Of a stretch of 64,000 nt of DNA, positions 16,416-29,540 are shown one piece after another. Position numbers and translations under genes: made by a program. Position 1 is the first letter of the stretch. Each line of letters begins with the position of its first letter. Under the pieces are notes generated by a model that was not told the origin of the DNA, searched no databases, and saw nothing but the letters and a program-made list of their open reading frames with translations. The stretch is taken from assembly GCA_903822175.1 (NCBI GenBank), contig CAIJOB010000042.1, positions 62,001-126,000 on the forward strand, read 5' to 3'. The stretch is from an uncultured Alphaproteobacteria bacterium. GTDB taxonomy: Bacteria > Pseudomonadota > Alphaproteobacteria > Caulobacterales > Caulobacteraceae.

Positions 16416-17180
16416 ATGCCTAAGCATTTTTCGATCGGCGTGTTGTCCGCACTGGCCGCTGCGCTGTGCGTGGCGCAAAGCGCGCGCGCGGACACCGCGA
16501 CGTTCAACGACATCACCTACGCCGGCTCCTACGGCTTCTTCTCCAACGACCTCTGGGACGCCGGCCTGCACTTCAAGGACGACAGTTTCACCGTCATGCC
16601 GGTGGGGCTGAACCAGCATCCGACCGGCCAGGCTTCCCACTTCATGGAAGCCGGCAACTACCAACAGGTCGAACCGCTCACCATCACCCACTACACCGGC
16701 CAAGCGCCCTCGAACGACGGCCTGTGGCCCGCGGGCCCTGACTACCAGGACGATGGCGCGTTCAATCTCTGGTACCTGAAGATCGGTCTGGGCGACGGCA
16801 ACGTCGGCGGTACGGACACAGTCACCATCATTGGGGTGAGCGGCGCCGACTGCGTGACGCTCTGCAACCCGACCATGACCATCGACGTGACCAACCACTT
16901 CCAACTGATCACGCTGGACGGCTTTACCGACCTAACCAAGGTCATCATCAGCCAGCAGCTGACCGGCGCCAACACCGTCGACACGGGGTGGCTGGGCTTC
17001 GACGACTTCAGCTACACGGCCTTCGATCCCAACGGCGACAACCCGCCCGGTGAACGGCCCTCGCCCGTGCCGGCCGCCAATGTGCCCGAGCCTTCCGCCT
17101 GGGCGCTGATGATCGTGGGCTTCGGCGGCGTTGGCGCTCTGCTGCGCCGCAATCGCCGCATGGGCCTGACCGCCGCCTGA
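16416..17180 (+). CDS. PEP-CTERM-type secreted protein
   Basis: This 254-residue exported protein starts with a signal peptide (MPKHFSIGVLSALAAALCVA, cleavage near SARA), has a beta-rich body with two Cys (CVTLC), and ends with the PEPxxWA-CTERM sorting signal: VPEPSAWALMIVGFGG, a hydrophobic helix, then RRNRRM. Exosortase systems recognise such tails. The mature domain is not assigned; it is Asp/Gly-rich and may bind Ca2+ or sugar. No exosortase is in this window, so the partner must be elsewhere. Confidence 0.87.
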   Translation: MPKHFSIGVLSALAAALCVAQSARADTATFNDITYAGSYGFFSNDLWDAGLHFKDDSFTVMPVGLNQHPTGQASHFMEAGNYQQVEPLTITHYTGQAPSNDGLWPAGPDYQDDGAFNLWYLKIGLGDGNVGGTDTVTIIGVSGADCVTLCNPTMTIDVTNHFQLITLDGFTDLTKVIISQQLTGANTVDTGWLGFDDFSYTAFDPNGDNPPGERPSPVPAANVPEPSAWALMIVGFGGVGALLRRNRRMGLTAA

Positions 17181-17282
17181 TCTTTCGTCTCGATTTGTCC
17201 CGATCCGGCCAATTCCTTAAGTTTTGAGAAGCGATCGTTAACCCTGTTTTGGGATTCTCCTGGCCGAGGAGCATCCCGACCC

Positions 17283-18413
17283 GTGGCCAGCATCGCCCTT
17301 CCCCGCCTATCCGCGCCGAAGCTGAACCTCGCCCCGCTGCGCGCGCTGGCGTCGAACCGCTATGTGGGTCTGGCCGCCGCCGCCCTGCTGGCCGCAGCCG
17401 CCTTCGGCCTGGTCAAGACGCTCGGACCCGCCAACCACGACCCCAACACCGTTCACGTCTCGCTGAGCCTGGCCCTGCGCCGGGCGCCCACGGGCTGGCG
17501 CGAAACCTTAAGCCCCCTGCACGGCCCCGCGCGGTTCAGCCAGGACGTGATCCGCCTCTCCGAACGCCCGCTGGCGCCCCTGACCGGCGGCGCCAGCTGG
17601 AACAACCCCGGGACCTTCGCCGCCCCGCTGGCCCCCGGCGCGCCTCTGGCGGTCGCCCCGATCACCGGCTTCTTCGCGCCGGGCCCCGCCGGGCCCCTGC
17701 CGATCATCGCGCCGGATGGCCGCACGCCCTTCGAAGCTTATCGCCGGCCCTTCGTCCCCAATGGCCGCCCCAAGGTCGCCCTGGTGATCGGCGGCCTTGG
17801 CCTCAACGCCCGGACCACCCAAGCGGCCATCGAGACCTTGCCGGCGGAGATCACGCTCTCCTTCAGCCCCTACGCCGAGGGCCTGCAGGGCTGGATCGAC
17901 ATGGCCCGCGCCCACGGCCACGAGGTGTTGCTGGAAACCCCCATGGAGCCGGTGGACTATCCGGACAACGATCCCGGCCCGCTGACCCTGATGGCCGGTG
18001 GCCAGGGGCCTGAGACGGTCAAGAAGCTGGAGTGGATCCTGTCGCGGGCCACCGGCTATTTCGGCCTGACCAACTACCTGGGCTCCAAGTTCCTGGCCTC
18101 CGACGGCGCCTACCAGAGCTTCTCGGCCGCCGTGCGCGGGCGGGGCCTGGCCTTCGTCGACGACGGCTCGGCCAGGAGCCGCGCGGGCAAGGGTGTCATC
18201 CGCGGCTCCGCCGAGCGGGTGATCGACGACCAGCTCAATCAGACCGCCATCGACCAGCAGCTTCTGGCCCTGGAAGCCTCGGCCCTGCAGCGCGGCCAGG
18301 CGCTGGGCTCGGGCTTCGCCTATCCGGTGACGCTCCAGAAGGTCGCCCAATGGTCGCGGTCCTTAAGCGACCGCGGCTTCCAGCTCGCACCCGCCTCGGA
18401 CATGGCTCATTAA
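17283..18413 (+). CDS. Divergent polysaccharide deacetylase family protein (YibQ-like)
   Basis: This 376-residue protein has one membrane anchor (residues 28-46), a Pro/Ala-rich linker and a C-terminal divergent polysaccharide-deacetylase domain: KVALVIGGLGLNARTT, LPAEITLSFSPYAEGL, GHEVLLETPMEPVDYPDNDPG, then LAFVDDGSARSR. The family (DUF610/YibQ) often follows envC and ctpA, as here. Metal ligands differ from canonical NodB enzymes, so catalysis is uncertain; a role in peptidoglycan or envelope is inferred from position. It starts at GTG 17283. Confidence 0.87.
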   Translation: MASIALPRLSAPKLNLAPLRALASNRYVGLAAAALLAAAAFGLVKTLGPANHDPNTVHVSLSLALRRAPTGWRETLSPLHGPARFSQDVIRLSERPLAPLTGGASWNNPGTFAAPLAPGAPLAVAPITGFFAPGPAGPLPIIAPDGRTPFEAYRRPFVPNGRPKVALVIGGLGLNARTTQAAIETLPAEITLSFSPYAEGLQGWIDMARAHGHEVLLETPMEPVDYPDNDPGPLTLMAGGQGPETVKKLEWILSRATGYFGLTNYLGSKFLASDGAYQSFSAAVRGRGLAFVDDGSARSRAGKGVIRGSAERVIDDQLNQTAIDQQLLALEASALQRGQALGSGFAYPVTLQKVAQWSRSLSDRGFQLAPASDMAH

Positions 18414-18479
18414 GGCGCCGGATTGCTGACGCGGCCTCGTTGATGCGCTGAACACCTTCCTGGGCTAAGAACGCTCGGC

Positions 18480-18974
18480 GTGACCCAGGATCTGGACCTC
18501 TACCGCCCGAACGTCGGCGTCGTGCTCTTCGATGCGGACGGCCGCGTCTGGCTGGGCCGGCGCGCCAACACGCCCGGACCGCACAACTGGCAGTTCCCGC
18601 AAGGCGGCGTCGATTCGGGCGAGGATCTGGAAGCCGCCGCGCGCCGCGAGCTGGCTGAGGAGACCGGGGCGACCCAAGCGGCCTTCCTCGATTGCACCAA
18701 GGACTGGGTGGCCTACGACTTCCCGCCCGGCCACGGCGGTTCCAAGGCGCTGCGGGGCTGGAAGGGGCAGAAGCAGGTGTGGTTCGCCTTCCGCTTCCAG
18801 GGCGCCGACAGCGATTTTGACCTGACCGCCCACGGCCCGCCGGAGTTCGACGCCTGGCGCTGGGCCTATCTGGAAGAGGCGGCGGAACTGATCGTGCCCT
18901 TCAAAAAGGCGGCCTATCGGCGGGTGGTCGAGGCGTTTGGCGCAATTGCGGCCCCCCGCGTGAAAGAGAGTTAG
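18480..18974 (+). CDS. rppH: RNA pyrophosphohydrolase RppH (Nudix)
   Basis: This 164-residue Nudix hydrolase carries the complete box GGVDSGEDLEAAARRELAEETG (GX5EX7REUXEEXGU) at about residues 41-62. The surrounding YRPNVGVVLFDADGRVWLGRR and NWQFPQGG are typical of RppH, which removes pyrophosphate from the 5' end of mRNA and starts decay. The start is GTG at 18480. It is the last member of the envC-ctpA-deacetylase-rppH order often seen in alphaproteobacteria, and abuts the hydrolase gene with no gap. Confidence 0.94.
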   Translation: MTQDLDLYRPNVGVVLFDADGRVWLGRRANTPGPHNWQFPQGGVDSGEDLEAAARRELAEETGATQAAFLDCTKDWVAYDFPPGHGGSKALRGWKGQKQVWFAFRFQGADSDFDLTAHGPPEFDAWRWAYLEEAAELIVPFKKAAYRRVVEAFGAIAAPRVKES

Positions 18975-19736
18975 ATGACCGCCATCGTCATGGTGCACGG
19001 CGCCTTCTGCGGCGGCTGGTGCTTTGAGTCCTTTCGCGCGCCCTTCGAGGCCGCTGGCTTCGAGGTCATCGCCCCGGATCTGCGCGGCCACGCGGCGGAC
19101 GCGCCGTCAGGCGCGGTGATCGGCGTCTCGATGAGCGACTACGCCGCCGATATCGCCAGGCTTTGCGAAGGCCTCGACGAGCCGCCGGTGCTGCTGGGCC
19201 ACTCCATGGGCGGCCTGGTGGCGCAGCTGGCGGCGCGGCGGGCGAAGATCCGCGCCCTGGTGCTGCTCGCGCCTTCGCCGCCCTGGGGCGTGATCGGCTC
19301 CAGCCTTGAGGAGGCCGCCACCGCTTTCGGCGTGCAGATCGCCGGCCTGTTTTCCTCCGGCGCCCTGGAGCCCGACCGCGGTCTGATGCGCGCCTATAGC
19401 CTCGACAGAATGCCCAAGGCCGAGCGGGAAGCGGCCGTCGCCAGACTGCGGCCGGAGAGCGCCATGGCGGTACGCGAGACGCTGAACTGGTGGCTCGATC
19501 CCTTCATGACCACCAGTGTGGGACCCGGCGCCATCACAGCGCCGTCGCTGGTGATTTCCGGCCAGGGCGACGTCGTCCACTCCAGCGCTACCGCCAAGGC
19601 GGTCGCCGAGCGCATCGGCGCCACCCTGAAGGTCATGCCGGGGATGAGCCACTGGCTGGTGGGCGAGCCGGGCTGGGAGACGGTGGCCGATGTCGCCCTG
19701 AAGTGGCTCGCTGAAGAGGTCAGCCTCGCCGCTTGA
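18975..19736 (+). CDS. Alpha/beta fold hydrolase
   Basis: This 253-residue cytosolic alpha/beta hydrolase starts directly after the rppH stop. It has the oxyanion/N-terminal motif VHGAFCGGWCFESF, the nucleophile elbow LLGHSMGGLVAQ (Ser near 77), a candidate acid in SGQGDVVHSS and a catalytic His in GMSHWLVGEPG. It resembles bacterial lactonase/esterase-type hydrolases; the substrate is unknown. It converges on the next gene with a 17-base overlap. Confidence 0.85.
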   Translation: MTAIVMVHGAFCGGWCFESFRAPFEAAGFEVIAPDLRGHAADAPSGAVIGVSMSDYAADIARLCEGLDEPPVLLGHSMGGLVAQLAARRAKIRALVLLAPSPPWGVIGSSLEEAATAFGVQIAGLFSSGALEPDRGLMRAYSLDRMPKAEREAAVARLRPESAMAVRETLNWWLDPFMTTSVGPGAITAPSLVISGQGDVVHSSATAKAVAERIGATLKVMPGMSHWLVGEPGWETVADVALKWLAEEVSLAA

Positions 19737-19971
19737 GAACGGCGAGCCGGATCAGTCCCGCAAGCGCGACCAGGGCCCAGGAGCCTTCCATCACCGTCGA
19801 GGACAGGTTGAAGTTGGCGATCAGCAGGGAAAGCAGGATCGCGCAGGCGCCGATCAGGTTGGCCAGGAGCGACCAGACGCCCTTGGGGTCGAGGCGGCCC
19901 AGCGCAGCGCCTGCGTAGGCCACCAGGATCATCAGGACGCCGGCAAGTCCCGCGGCGTCCGTCCAGCTCAT
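19720..19971 (-). CDS. CBU_0592-type small membrane protein
   Basis: This 83-residue protein has three hydrophobic helices (AAGLAGVLMILVAYAGAALG, LLANLIGACAILLSLLIANF, WALVALAGLIRLAVL) and ends RLAVLKRRG. It matches the general pattern of the CBU_0592 family of small integral membrane proteins of unknown role. It overlaps the preceding secreted-protein gene by 4 bases, so they are coupled, and overlaps the convergent hydrolase by 17 bases. Confidence 0.75.
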   Translation of the reverse strand: MSWTDAAGLAGVLMILVAYAGAALGRLDPKGVWSLLANLIGACAILLSLLIANFNLSSTVMEGSWALVALAGLIRLAVLKRRG

Positions 19972-20669
19972 CCGAGCTTGCGTTCCTGGTAGAAGATCTC
20001 GCCGGTCGAGAATTTCGCGTTCAGCGAGCTGTCGTCCGGCTTGGTCCAGGTGGAGAAATTCACCGCCGTCGACGAGGTCGAGTTCAGGGCTTCCCAGGAT
20101 TTCCGCACGCGCTTGACGCCATCGGCATCGACGGCGACGTAGTTGGCCTGCAAAAGCAGCTCCGGCTGATGCAGGAACGACCAGACAAGCAGCGCCTGAA
20201 CGATGGGTTGGTCCTGGCCCACGGCGTAGTGGACCTCGCCGCGGCAGACATCCTTATTCACGCCGGGCGCGGAGAAGGTGATGTTGTAGTCCTTGCTGGC
20301 CGCGCCGAGCTGGATCGACCAGGTGTTGTCGCGGCGGTTGTTCTTCATGCCGTTGGCCTTGGCCAGCTGGTCGAAATTGCCGCCGCGCACCAGCGGCACG
20401 CAGAATTTTTCAACGAGCTGAAGGACCTGTGCGCCGTCTCCGGTGAGCGCCGCCAGCTTCGCGCTGGCCTCGTCGGTCGGGGATTGGGCCGGCGCGGCGC
20501 TGGCGTCCGGCGTAGGAGGCGGGGTCGGGGTCGCGGGCGGCGCATCGGCCGCCGGAGCCGGGGTCTGCGCCGCCGGAGCCGGTTGCGCCGCGGGCGCGGC
20601 GGGCGTCTGAGCCTGGGCCACGGACACAAAAGCCGCGGTGGCGAGCAGGCTGGCGAGGACGATGCGCAT
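19968..20669 (-). CDS. Secreted hypothetical protein with Pro/Ala-rich linker
   Basis: This 233-residue protein has a signal peptide (MRIVLASLLATAAFVSVAQA), a Pro/Ala/Gln-rich flexible linker to about residue 65, and a globular C-terminal domain (about 75-233) with a Cys pair (KFCVPLVRGG and KDVCRGEVHY). It probably sits in the periplasm. I do not recognise the family. It lies 90 bases downstream of atpC on the same strand and could be reached by read-through, but a link to ATP synthase is not shown. Confidence 0.72.
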   Translation of the reverse strand: MRIVLASLLATAAFVSVAQAQTPAAPAAQPAPAAQTPAPAADAPPATPTPPPTPDASAAPAQSPTDEASAKLAALTGDGAQVLQLVEKFCVPLVRGGNFDQLAKANGMKNNRRDNTWSIQLGAASKDYNITFSAPGVNKDVCRGEVHYAVGQDQPIVQALLVWSFLHQPELLLQANYVAVDADGVKRVRKSWEALNSTSSTAVNFSTWTKPDDSSLNAKFSTGEIFYQERKLG

Positions 20670-20759
20670 CTAAGACTTTCCCTGACTTTTCAGCGGCCAT
20701 TAAAACGGGACCGCGAGGGCGGAAGCAAGACCCTACGGAGGCGAATTTACAACTATAAT

Positions 20760-21023
20760 TTAGACAGCTTCAATAGCGTGCTCAGCGAGCACGGTGAAGC
20801 CGTCCGGCGTCACGTCGGCAAAACCGCCGCGCACCTGGTAGACGGTGACCTGGCCATCATTGTGCACGGTGACCGGACCTTCCTTCAGGGCGGTCATGAA
20901 CGGCGCATGGCCGGCCAGCACCCCGAAGTCGCCTTCGGAGCCCGGCGCGTCGACCTGATCCACCAGCCCCGAGAAGAGCTCGCGTTCCGGAGAGACCAGC
21001 GAAAAGTGCAGCTTGTCGGCCAT
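20760..21023 (-). CDS. atpC: ATP synthase F1 epsilon subunit, short form
   Basis: This 87-residue protein contains the N-terminal beta-sandwich of epsilon (LHFSLVSPERELFSGLVDQV, PGSEGDFGVLAGHAPFMTAL) but stops where the C-terminal two-helix domain would start; usual length is about 130-140. That domain is the mobile inhibitor of ATP hydrolysis in many bacteria. A clean TAA follows and no continuation is seen, so it is a natural short form and not obviously a frameshift. Alphaproteobacteria often rely on the zeta inhibitor instead, which would fit. It follows atpD by 8 bases. Confidence 0.94.
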   Translation of the reverse strand: MADKLHFSLVSPERELFSGLVDQVDAPGSEGDFGVLAGHAPFMTALKEGPVTVHNDGQVTVYQVRGGFADVTPDGFTVLAEHAIEAV

Positions 21024-21031
21024 GATCGCTC

Positions 21032-23456
<2,425 letters not shown>

Positions 23457-23488
23457 TCGCCTAGATCCTGATCCTCTGGGTCAGCAGC

Positions 23489-25581
<2,093 letters not shown>

Positions 25582-25828
25582 TTAGTTGTCCGCCCGGTGC
25601 GTCTAGGGAGCCGCCGCGACGAATGCCGCGGCAGCCTTAAAGGCTTGAAAGCGCTTGGAAAAAGCACAGCGGGCGAGAAGGTCTCTAAGACCCCTTGCCC
25701 GAAGCCGCGCGCCTGATAGCACGCGACCTCCCGCGCCGCAACACAAGGGGGCCTCAGAGGAGCCCCAAGGACCTGACTTATAGTCACGGGGTTCGCGAGT
25801 TCCTCCCCCCGCTTCACAAGGGAAGACC
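25582..25828. promoter_or_regulatory. Non-coding leader and upstream region of the atp operon
   Basis: No gene is visible in this 247-base stretch between atpH and the terminator of the next gene. It holds the atpH promoter (25713-25741) and, in the transcribed leader at about 25671-25702, a nested inverted repeat in which GGTCT and AGACC close a 3-base loop inside an outer GGGC/GCCC pairing. The leader could be a regulatory structure, which is inference. Confidence 0.5.
25713..25741 (-). promoter_or_regulatory. Promoter of atpHAGDC
   Basis: On the minus strand TTGCGG (25736-25741) and TATCAG (25713-25718) are spaced by exactly 17 bases, with TGC just before the -10 element. This is a reasonable housekeeping promoter for the F1 ATP synthase operon. 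Confidence 0.6.
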
Positions 25829-25862
25829 AAAGAAAAGGGCGCCGACCCGAAGGCCGGCGCCC
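25829..25862 (-). terminator. Intrinsic terminator of the CC_3452-family gene
   Basis: GGGCGCCG and CGGCGCCC form an 8-bp GC stem around a 10-base loop, and on the minus strand it is followed by TTTTCTTT. It lies 50 bases after the stop of the leftward gene at 25913. This is the clearest intrinsic terminator in the window. Confidence 0.8.
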
Positions 25863-25912
25863 AAGTTCAGAAGCTCGACAACAGAGCCGCTGGGAGACTG
25901 AAAGGCTTGAAG

Positions 25913-26257
25913 CTACTGCTTGGCCATCTGCGGGCCGCCGGCGGCGCGGGCCACCGCGACGGCGTTGCAGGCGGACAGACGCGTGTCGTCCATGGTCTTC
26001 ACGCCGGTGAAGGAGACGACGGCGCCAACCTTGGCGGCCACGGCCTTGCAGCCGGCGGTCGAGAAGGTCTGGGACATCGGGGCGGCGGCGATGCACGTGT
26101 CGCCTTCGCAGTTGAACACCGCCTCACCGGCGATGAACTTGGTGGCTTGAGGAACGGGTTGCGCCAGCTTGGCGACCACCGGATCGGCGGCGAAAGCGGG
26201 AGCGGCGGCGAGGGTGGCGACGGCCGCGCAGGCGGCCGCAAGGGTCAGGAGCTTCAT
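25913..26257 (-). CDS. CC_3452-family secreted protein
   Basis: This 114-residue protein has a signal peptide (MKLLTLAAACAAVATLAAA, cleavage near AFA) and a small mature domain with three Cys at FNCEGDTCIAAA, GCKAVAAKVG and SACNAVAVARA. The pattern (a CEGDTC-like motif, then KVG..SFTG...LDDTRLSACN) matches CC_3452, an uncharacterised family found in Caulobacterales and relatives. Disulfides are likely. It is a monocistronic unit with its own terminator. Function is unknown. Confidence 0.82.
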   Translation of the reverse strand: MKLLTLAAACAAVATLAAAPAFAADPVVAKLAQPVPQATKFIAGEAVFNCEGDTCIAAAPMSQTFSTAGCKAVAAKVGAVVSFTGVKTMDDTRLSACNAVAVARAAGGPQMAKQ

Positions 26258-26491
26258 CAGAGGCCCTCCGGGTTCGGGGAGTGGCGGCGCCCCTGCTCAA
26301 GGCGCCGGCCCCTTTCGCCGCGTTTGATCGCTTCGGGTATCCCCACCCTAGGCGCACGTCGAACTGAGCATCGCTAAGATAACAGTGTTAAGATCGCGGG
26401 CAACCGCTTTTTTCGCAACACCGGTATGCGTGGATGTAGAGCTTGCCGCTCTTGAACCGGACCCTGGCCGTTCCTAGGGCCTGGCTGACAG

Positions 26492-27106
26492 CTAGGCGCC
26501 CGCCGCCTTGATCGCCGCATCGATCTCGTCGAGCGAGTGATAGCCGGGCTCCAGGCTTTTGCCGTTGATCACGAAGGTCGGCGTCGAATTGACGTGGTCG
26601 TCGCGGTTGTGGTGGTCGACCCGGTCCTGCAGCGCCTGCATCGCCTTGTCGTCGTTGATGCACTTGTTGAAGGCGTCGTCGGTCATACCCACCGACTTGG
26701 CGACGTTCTGCAGGGTCTCGCGCGGCGCTTCGAAGGCCTGCTGCTGGCTGGTGAAGATGGCGTCGGTGACGGCGAAATATTTGTCCTTGCCGGCGCAGCG
26801 GGCGAGCAGGAAGCCGGCCGAGGCCACCGCGATCTCAGGCCCCTGGCCCACCAGCATCTCGCGGAACACGTAGTGGATCTTGTTGCTGTCGATGTATTTG
26901 GCCTTGAAGGCCGGATAGACCTCCTTCTGCCACTTGGCGCAGACCGGGCAGCCGACCGAGGCGTACTCCACCACCGTGACCTTGGCCTGGGCGTTGCCCT
27001 GGTCCATGTCGTCCTGGGTGAGCGCGGTCCCGGCTCCGCCCTTGGAACAGGCCGCCGCGCCAAACATCACCAGCGCCATCGCCACAGCCACTCGCATCCG
27101 CAACAT
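26492..27106 (-). CDS. DsbA-like thiol-disulfide lipoprotein
   Basis: This 204-residue protein has a signal ending in a lipobox-like AAAC at Cys20, so it is probably a periplasmic lipoprotein. A thioredoxin/DsbA fold follows with active site C53-P-V-C56 (YASVGCPVCAKWQKE) and the late cis-Pro region STPTFVINGK. The helical insert between them fits DsbA/DsbG-like oxidoreductases or BdbD-type proteins. CPVC is less common than CPHC and is expected to alter redox potential. It is divergent from the PBP1A gene across 220 bases. Confidence 0.88.
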   Translation of the reverse strand: MLRMRVAVAMALVMFGAAACSKGGAGTALTQDDMDQGNAQAKVTVVEYASVGCPVCAKWQKEVYPAFKAKYIDSNKIHYVFREMLVGQGPEIAVASAGFLLARCAGKDKYFAVTDAIFTSQQQAFEAPRETLQNVAKSVGMTDDAFNKCINDDKAMQALQDRVDHHNRDDHVNSTPTFVINGKSLEPGYHSLDEIDAAIKAAGA

Positions 27107-27326
27107 CGTCTGACTTCCTTTAAGAGCGCATCGCCTGATCGTTCGAAACTCGCGGCGGAATGTGACCTAAGCTTGGCTTCAAAGGAAGCGCCGCGCCGTC
27201 CGCGAGGTCCCTCAAACCCCGCCGTTCATATCTCGTCAATCTTGTCGCGTGCTTCTCTGCGCTAAGCTATGGGTCCGCCCGGTCTCGCAAGTCGGGGCGG
27301 CCCCGCGACCTTAGGACGACGAGCAG

Positions 27327-29387
27327 ATGGCGAACGCGCAGCCGCCGCGCCGCGGGTCTGGAAACGGGTCGGGCGCCGGCCGAGGCAACGGCAATGGCGG
27401 CGGCAATCGAGGCGGCGGCGAACCGCCCCGGCCCGGCCGCACGCCCTTGCAGGCCTTTATCTATTGGACCCTGGTGCTCGGCGTCTGGGCGCTGATCTTC
27501 ATCGTGGCCTTCTTCGCGGTCTTTTCGGTGGACCTGCCGGACACCTCGAAGCTCTACGACGTCAAGCGCCAGCCCTCGATCTCCTACCTGGATCGCTCCG
27601 GCGGCCTGGTGGCGGTGCGCGGCAGCCAGTTCGCCCCGCCGGTCGACCTCGACAAGCTGCCGCCCTATGTGCCCAAGGCCTTCGTGGCCATCGAGGACCG
27701 CTGGTTCTACTGGCACTTTGGCTTCAACCCCTGGGGCATCGCGCGCAGCCAGGTCTACAACTGGACCCACCACGGCGCGGGCCCCCTGCGCGGCGGCTCG
27801 ACGATCACCCAGCAGCTCGCCCGCGCGCTGTTCCTGACGCCCAACCAGAACTACCGCCGCAAGGCCCAGGAGCTGATCCTGGCGATCTGGCTGGAGGCCA
27901 AGTTCTCCAAGAAGCAGATCCTCGAGCTCTATCTGAACCGCGAATATTTCGGCGAAGGCGCCTATGGCATCGAGGCCGCCTCGCAACGCTATTTCGGCAA
28001 GCCCGCCGCCCAGCTGAGCTTAAGCGAAAGCGCCATGCTGGCCGGGCTGATGAAGGGCCCCTCGCGCTATTCGCCGATGGCCGACACCGCGCGCTCCGAG
28101 CGCCGCGCCACCATCGTGCTCGACGAGATGGTCCGCACCCACGCCATCACCGCGCAACAGGCGCAGGACGCCATCAACTCCGGCCCCATCCGGGTCAATC
28201 CGGTGCTGGCCAACCAGCGGGCGCAGTACTTCACCGACTGGGTCGACGATCAGGTCCGCCATCTGGTCGGCCAGCCCACCGAGGATCTGGTGGTCGAGAC
28301 CACGCTCGACCTGCCCCTGCAGGCCAGCGCCGAACAGGCGGTGCAGACCGGCGTCGCGGGCGCCCAGGCGCAGGGCGTCAAACAGGCGGCCCTGCTGTCG
28401 CTCGACGGCGAAGGCCGGGTCCGCGCCTATGTCGGCGGGGTCAACTATCTGCAGAGCCAGTTCGACCGGGCGACCCAGGCCAGGCGCCAGGCCGGCTCCT
28501 CCTGGAAACCCTTCGTCTACCTGACCGCCATGGAGGCCGGTCGCACGCCGGACACGCCGGTCGTCGACGAGCCGATCACCATCGGCAACTGGACGCCCCG
28601 CAACTACACCGGAAAATATCTGGGCCCGATCAACCTGGAGATCGCACTCAAGGAATCCATCAACACCGTGGCCGCGCGCCTGGCCAACGAGGTCGGCACC
28701 TCGAACGTGGCGGCGACCGCGCACCGGCTGGGCATCGTCTCGCCCATCCAGCTCGATCCTTCCATGGCGCTGGGCGCCGTCGAGGTCAGCCCGCTGGAGA
28801 TGGCCCAGGCTTACACGCCCTTCTCCAACGGCGGCGTCTTCGCCCGCGGCTACGGCATCGAGCGTATCCGCACCGCGTCCGGCCGGGTGCTCTATGACCA
28901 CAATGTCGGCAACGACCAGCGCCGCGCGGTGATCGGCCAGCCGGCGCTCTCCTACATGATCCGGATGATGCGCCAGGTGGTCGTCTCGGGGACCGGCACG
29001 CGGGCCAACGTCAAGGGCTACGACCTGGCCGGCAAGACCGGCACCACCAGCGACTACCGGGACGCCTGGTTCATCGGCTACACCGGCGGCTTCGTCACCG
29101 CCGTCTGGGTCGGGCGCGACGATAACACCCCGATGAAGAAGGTCACCGGCGGCGGCCCGCCGGCCGCCATCTGGCACGACTACATGACCCAGGCGCTCCC
29201 CAGGCTCGCCGTCCAGCCGATCCCCGGCGCCGACGCTCCGCCGCCGGCGGATCAACCCACCGACGCGATCGGGGCGATCCTCAACGGCGTCCAGGACCTG
29301 CTGCACGGCGACCACGAAGCCGATCCCGCGCCGCCAGCGCGCGCGGCGTCAGGCCCGCGGCAGGCGCCCGATGAAGCGCCGCACTGA
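27327..29387 (+). CDS. Class A penicillin-binding protein, PBP1A type
   Basis: This 686-residue bifunctional peptidoglycan synthase has a short Gly/Arg/Asn-rich cytosolic tail, one membrane anchor (about 48-70), a GT51 glycosyltransferase domain with EDRWFYWHFG and GGSTITQQLARALFL, and a transpeptidase domain with the nucleophile S391-S-W-K394, SxN near 450 and K570-T-G. The C-terminus is Pro/Ala-rich. It polymerises and crosslinks murein at the inner membrane. It starts at ATG 27327 and ends next to a palindromic element. Confidence 0.95.
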   Translation: MANAQPPRRGSGNGSGAGRGNGNGGGNRGGGEPPRPGRTPLQAFIYWTLVLGVWALIFIVAFFAVFSVDLPDTSKLYDVKRQPSISYLDRSGGLVAVRGSQFAPPVDLDKLPPYVPKAFVAIEDRWFYWHFGFNPWGIARSQVYNWTHHGAGPLRGGSTITQQLARALFLTPNQNYRRKAQELILAIWLEAKFSKKQILELYLNREYFGEGAYGIEAASQRYFGKPAAQLSLSESAMLAGLMKGPSRYSPMADTARSERRATIVLDEMVRTHAITAQQAQDAINSGPIRVNPVLANQRAQYFTDWVDDQVRHLVGQPTEDLVVETTLDLPLQASAEQAVQTGVAGAQAQGVKQAALLSLDGEGRVRAYVGGVNYLQSQFDRATQARRQAGSSWKPFVYLTAMEAGRTPDTPVVDEPITIGNWTPRNYTGKYLGPINLEIALKESINTVAARLANEVGTSNVAATAHRLGIVSPIQLDPSMALGAVEVSPLEMAQAYTPFSNGGVFARGYGIERIRTASGRVLYDHNVGNDQRRAVIGQPALSYMIRMMRQVVVSGTGTRANVKGYDLAGKTGTTSDYRDAWFIGYTGGFVTAVWVGRDDNTPMKKVTGGGPPAAIWHDYMTQALPRLAVQPIPGADAPPPADQPTDAIGAILNGVQDLLHGDHEADPAPPARAASGPRQAPDEAPH

Positions 29388-29393
29388 GCTGTT

Positions 29394-29532
29394 CCCCTCC
29401 CCGTTCCGGGGAGGGACAGGCCGCGCCAGCGGCCAGGGTGGGGAAGTGTGGGCCGGCGCGCTGAGTCAGCACTTGAACGCGACTTCCCCACCCGTCTCGC
29501 TTCGCTCGCCACCCTCCCCAACGGTGAGGGGA
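29394..29532. repeat. Intergenic palindromic element, family B, copy 1
   Basis: This 139-base element lies between two convergent genes. It has a terminal hairpin (CCCCTCCCC...GGGGAGGG), an inner core GAGTCAGCACTTGAACGCG, and a right end ACCCTCCCCAACGGTGAGGGG. Its core is the reverse complement of the core in copy 2 at 49696-49838, so the two copies sit in opposite orientation. It fills the gap and may act as a two-way terminator. Confidence 0.78.
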
Positions 29533-29540
29533 ACTGCGCC

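Noticed and set aside
26371-26394. TAAGATAACAGTGTTAAGAT as a CtrA or other regulator site
   Set aside because: It contains partial symmetry and a direct TAAGAT repeat but does not match the TTAA-N7-TTAA CtrA box, and it lies over 110 bases from the nearest start.
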